Source of the DNA: Deltaproteobacteria bacterium
GTDB lineage: Bacteria; Myxococcota_A; UBA9160; SZUA-336
Reading direction: 5' to 3'
DNA: 8,478 bases
NCBI GenBank assembly: GCA_030624945.1
Contig: JAUXJB010000056.1
Location: 1 to 8,478, forward strand
A program made the position numbers and the translations under genes. The notes below the pieces were generated by a model that was given only the letters and a program-made list of their open reading frames with translations, was not told the origin of the DNA and searched no databases. This document shows positions 6,626-8,478 of the stretch, one piece after another. Each line of letters opens with the position of its first letter. Within the stretch, counting starts at the first letter, position 1.

Positions 6626-7162
6626 ATGGTGCGCATCCTGTTGGAAGAGGGCGATATCACGGCCGCCGAGGTTGACGCCGTCGTCAACGCCGCGAACACG
6701 GATCTCCAGCTGGGCACTGGAGTCGCGGGTGCAATTCGCCAAAAGGGCGGGCCCGAGATCCAGGCCGAGTGCGATCGCCACGGGCCGATCGGCCTGGGCG
6801 AGGCGGCTCTGACGGGGGCGGGGTACCTCCCCGCCCGATTCGTGATCCACGCGGCGGGCATGCAGCTCGGCGGCAAGGTCTCGGAGAAGTCGTTGCGAGC
6901 GAGTGTCCGGAGCTCGCTCGAACTCGCCAGCGAACGGGGTCTGCGAAGCCTGGCCTTCCCGGCCATCGGCACGGGAGTCGGCGGGTTCCCGGTACAGCGC
7001 TGCGCCGAGATCATGCTCGAGGAGACCGAGACACACCTCGCCGCGGAGACCTCTCTGGAGGAGGTCCGCTTCGTGCTGTTCGGTGAGCCCAGCTACCGCA
7101 TCTTCGAGGAGGTGCGGGATGCCGGGCGCATACGCGCCCAGATGGAGAAGCTGGGTCTGTGA
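6626..7162 (+). CDS. Macrodomain protein (ADP-ribose-binding fold)
   Basis: Macrodomains bind ADP-ribose and related ligands, and some remove ADP-ribose from proteins or hydrolyse O-acetyl-ADP-ribose. This 178-residue protein is essentially a single macrodomain. It has the GDIT motif (9-12) at the ligand-binding strand, VVNAANTDL (19-27) with the conserved NAAN, the glycine-rich GTGVAGAIRQKGG loop (30-42), and the second phosphate-binding loop FPAIGTGVGGFP (111-122). The N-terminus MVRILLEEGDIT begins directly with the first strand, which supports this start (or the GTG one codon later); an open upstream extension shows no domain similarity. The C-terminal region (about 143-178) ends in a charged helix. 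The stop overlaps the next gene in TGATG, so the two are probably translated in a coupled way. The loop is GTGVAGA rather than the GGGVDGA of MacroD-type hydrolases, so catalysis cannot be assumed. Confidence 0.92.
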   Translation: MVRILLEEGDITAAEVDAVVNAANTDLQLGTGVAGAIRQKGGPEIQAECDRHGPIGLGEAALTGAGYLPARFVIHAAGMQLGGKVSEKSLRASVRSSLELASERGLRSLAFPAIGTGVGGFPVQRCAEIMLEETETHLAAETSLEEVRFVLFGEPSYRIFEEVRDAGRIRAQMEKLGL

Positions 7163-7950
7163 TGCACCTCGGCCACGAGCTCGCTGCCGTCCTCTACCTC
7201 GCGGCGGCTCTCTACGGCTGGGCGGACCGCGAGAGGGAGCGTTCCGTCCGGGGCGTCATCATAGGCACGGTCATCGGCGCCTTCCTGCATGCGCTGGGCA
7301 TCTACGGCATCCATCTGGAGGATCCGCTCGTTCCGCTGGAGAGCTTTCCGGCGGCGATCTCGCTGATCGCCTGGTTGATCGTGGTGGCGTTCCTGGGATC
7401 GCTCGCGCTGGCCCGAGTGCGCTCGGCGGCGTTGTGGGTGGCGACGATCGCTGCGCTCCTCACCGCCCTGGCCGATCTGGGGTTCTGGCTGCGCGCCCCG
7501 GTGGGGGTGTCGGAACTCGGGGCGGGAGCCTGGTCTCACGCCCACGTCCTGCTCTCCACCGGCGGCTTCAGCGTGCTCGCACTCGCCAGCCTGGCGGGGC
7601 TCGGCTACCTGGCCAAGGAGCGGCAGCTGAAAAGGAAGGCGCGCCCCCGGCTGCTGCTGCCCGCGCTGGAGAGCCTCGATCGAGCCGAGCACGTGATGCT
7701 GAGCTTGGGCTACGCACTCCTGACCCTGGCAGTGATGTCGGGCTTTGGCTGGGAACTCAGCTACGGCCTCAGGACCTGGACCCTGCACAGCCTGTTTCTG
7801 CTGGCGGCCTGGGCGGTCTACCTGGCACCCGTGGGGCTCCGGGTGCTCCGGCACCAGCACGGACCGCGACCCGCGCGCGGCGTGGTCGTGAGCTTTGCGA
7901 TTCTCGCCTCTTCCTACTTCGGCATTCGCCTGCTGGGGATCGTGGTGTGA
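7162..7950 (+). CDS. CcsA/HemX-like integral membrane protein (cytochrome c assembly family)
   Basis: The 262-residue product is strongly hydrophobic with about eight membrane segments (roughly 7-20, 33-51, 62-84, 88-110, 129-150, 178-197, 205-226 and 240-261). It resembles the CcsA/HemX/YpjD group: a histidine in AFLHALGIYG (His43), a WSHAHVLLSTGGFSVLALASLAGLGYLAKERQLK block (124-157) as in CcsA, and a FGWEL...RTWTLHSLFLLAAWAVYL stretch (196-221) where CcsA has its last haem-linked segments. Classical CcsA handles haem for c-type cytochrome maturation, while HemX is reported to affect HemA levels in Bacillus. No WGxxWxWD (WWD) haem motif was found, so this is nearer the shorter HemX-type members. 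The preferred start is the ATG of TGATG at the macrodomain stop; a GTG at 7159 would add one residue. The gene lies 13 nt before hemA, a common arrangement for this family. Confidence 0.82.
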   Translation: MHLGHELAAVLYLAAALYGWADRERERSVRGVIIGTVIGAFLHALGIYGIHLEDPLVPLESFPAAISLIAWLIVVAFLGSLALARVRSAALWVATIAALLTALADLGFWLRAPVGVSELGAGAWSHAHVLLSTGGFSVLALASLAGLGYLAKERQLKRKARPRLLLPALESLDRAEHVMLSLGYALLTLAVMSGFGWELSYGLRTWTLHSLFLLAAWAVYLAPVGLRVLRHQHGPRPARGVVVSFAILASSYFGIRLLGIVV

Positions 7951-7963
7951 GTGGAGTCGTCGG

Positions 7964-8478
7964 GTGAACCTGCTGCTCATCGGACTGAGTCACAAGACGG
8001 CCCCCGTCGCCGTGCGGGAGCGCTACGCGGTGAACGCTTCTCAGCTCGCAACGCTCAACGAGAAGCTGATTCAGAGCGAGGCGATCGAAGAGGCGGCGCT
8101 GCTCTCGACCTGCAACCGAACGGAGCTCATCGCCGTCGCTAGCTCACCGAATACCGCGCTGGAACACATGCAGCACTTCCTGCACAGGGAGGTCGGCAAA
8201 GGCGGCGCCGGCGTGGAGGGGATCTATACGCTGTGTGATGCCGAGGTAGTGAGCCATCTCTTCGAAGTCGCGGCGAGTCTCGACTCCATGGTCGTCGGAG
8301 AGGCGCAGATCCTGGGTCAGGTCAAGGAGGCCTACCGTGCGGCGGTGGAGGCGCGCAGCTGCGGCCCGATCCTCAATCGCCTGTTCCAACGGTCCTTCCG
8401 CGCCGCCAAGCGCATACGCAGCGAGACCGGGCTGGCGGGCGCGTCCGTCTCGGTAGCCCGGGTCGGCGTCCAGCTCGC
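7964..8478 (+). CDS. hemA: Glutamyl-tRNA reductase, N-terminal part
   Basis: HemA reduces glutamyl-tRNA(Glu) with NADPH to glutamate-1-semialdehyde, the first committed step of the C5 route to haem and other tetrapyrroles. The first 171 codons are present and the gene runs past the window. Signatures are LLLIGLSHKTAPVAVRE (3-19), the catalytic Cys50 in LLSTCNRTE (46-54), His98 in VVSHLFEVAASLDSMVVGEAQILGQVKEAY (95-124), and the beginning of the NADPH-domain linker (ASVSVARVGVQL) at the edge. The GTG at 7964 is the start: family similarity begins there, and a GGAG sits 7 nt upstream at 7953-7956. A nearer GTG at 7951 is in another frame. VAASLDSM has Ser where many homologues have Gly, a mild substitution. 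Position after the CcsA-like gene suggests a haem-related operon. Confidence 0.96.
   Translation, partial: MNLLLIGLSHKTAPVAVRERYAVNASQLATLNEKLIQSEAIEEAALLSTCNRTELIAVASSPNTALEHMQHFLHREVGKGGAGVEGIYTLCDAEVVSHLFEVAASLDSMVVGEAQILGQVKEAYRAAVEARSCGPILNRLFQRSFRAAKRIRSETGLAGASVSVARVGVQL

Noticed and set aside
6476..7036. Long upstream extension of the rhodanese-like gene on the minus strand
   Set aside because: It runs antisense to the macrodomain gene; the signal-peptide-like N-terminus begins at the ATG at 6475.
6903..7967. 354-codon plus-strand frame overlapping the macrodomain and CcsA-like genes
   Set aside because: It is the wrong frame of two recognisable genes; the product is Arg/Gly/Pro/Ala-rich with no domain.
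7951..8142. Short plus-strand frame beginning at the GTG just after the CcsA-like gene
   Set aside because: It is out of frame with hemA, whose similarity begins at the GTG at 7964.

Overview
The window is GC-rich bacterial chromosome, gene-dense on both strands and largely housekeeping. Gene content and order (mreB-mreC-mreD-mrdA-rodA, then further along a CcsA-like gene directly before hemA), frequent GTG starts and high GC point to a Gram-negative, probably rod-shaped bacterium. A deltaproteobacterial-type lineage in the broad sense (Myxococcota, Desulfobacterota, Binatota and similar) would fit, but that placement is inference from gene order and protein style, not a phylogenetic result.

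Positions 1-5626 (+ strand) hold a compact cell-elongation operon. It runs from the 3' end of mreB (actin-like filament) through mreC and mreD (membrane scaffold), mrdA (PBP2 transpeptidase) and rodA (SEDS glycosyltransferase) to a HAD-IB phosphatase. The genes overlap or lie within 20 nt of each other, so they are probably co-transcribed. Together the first five make the core elongasome that builds lateral-wall peptidoglycan. PBP2 carries a Cys/Cys/His/Cys set spaced much like the zinc site described in some PBP2 enzymes.

Positions 5627-5757 form a short convergent intergenic region packed with perfect GC-rich hairpins. It looks like a bidirectional terminator and/or a dispersed repeat element.

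Positions 5758-6475 (- strand) hold two overlapping genes: a small exported rhodanese-like protein without the catalytic cysteine, followed by a classical thioredoxin (WCAPC). Positions 6476-6625 are a divergent control region with a perfect 11-bp inverted repeat just upstream of the next + strand gene.

Positions 6626-8478 (+ strand) hold a macrodomain (ADP-ribose-binding fold) protein, translationally coupled to a CcsA/HemX-like multi-membrane protein, followed 13 nt later by hemA (glutamyl-tRNA reductase, first committed step of C5 haem synthesis), which runs off the end. No mobile element, CRISPR array, tRNA or rRNA was seen. The least ordinary parts are the 5623-5761 hairpin cluster, the cysteine-less rhodanese coupled to trxA, and the macrodomain gene with its hairpin leader placed in front of haem/cytochrome genes.
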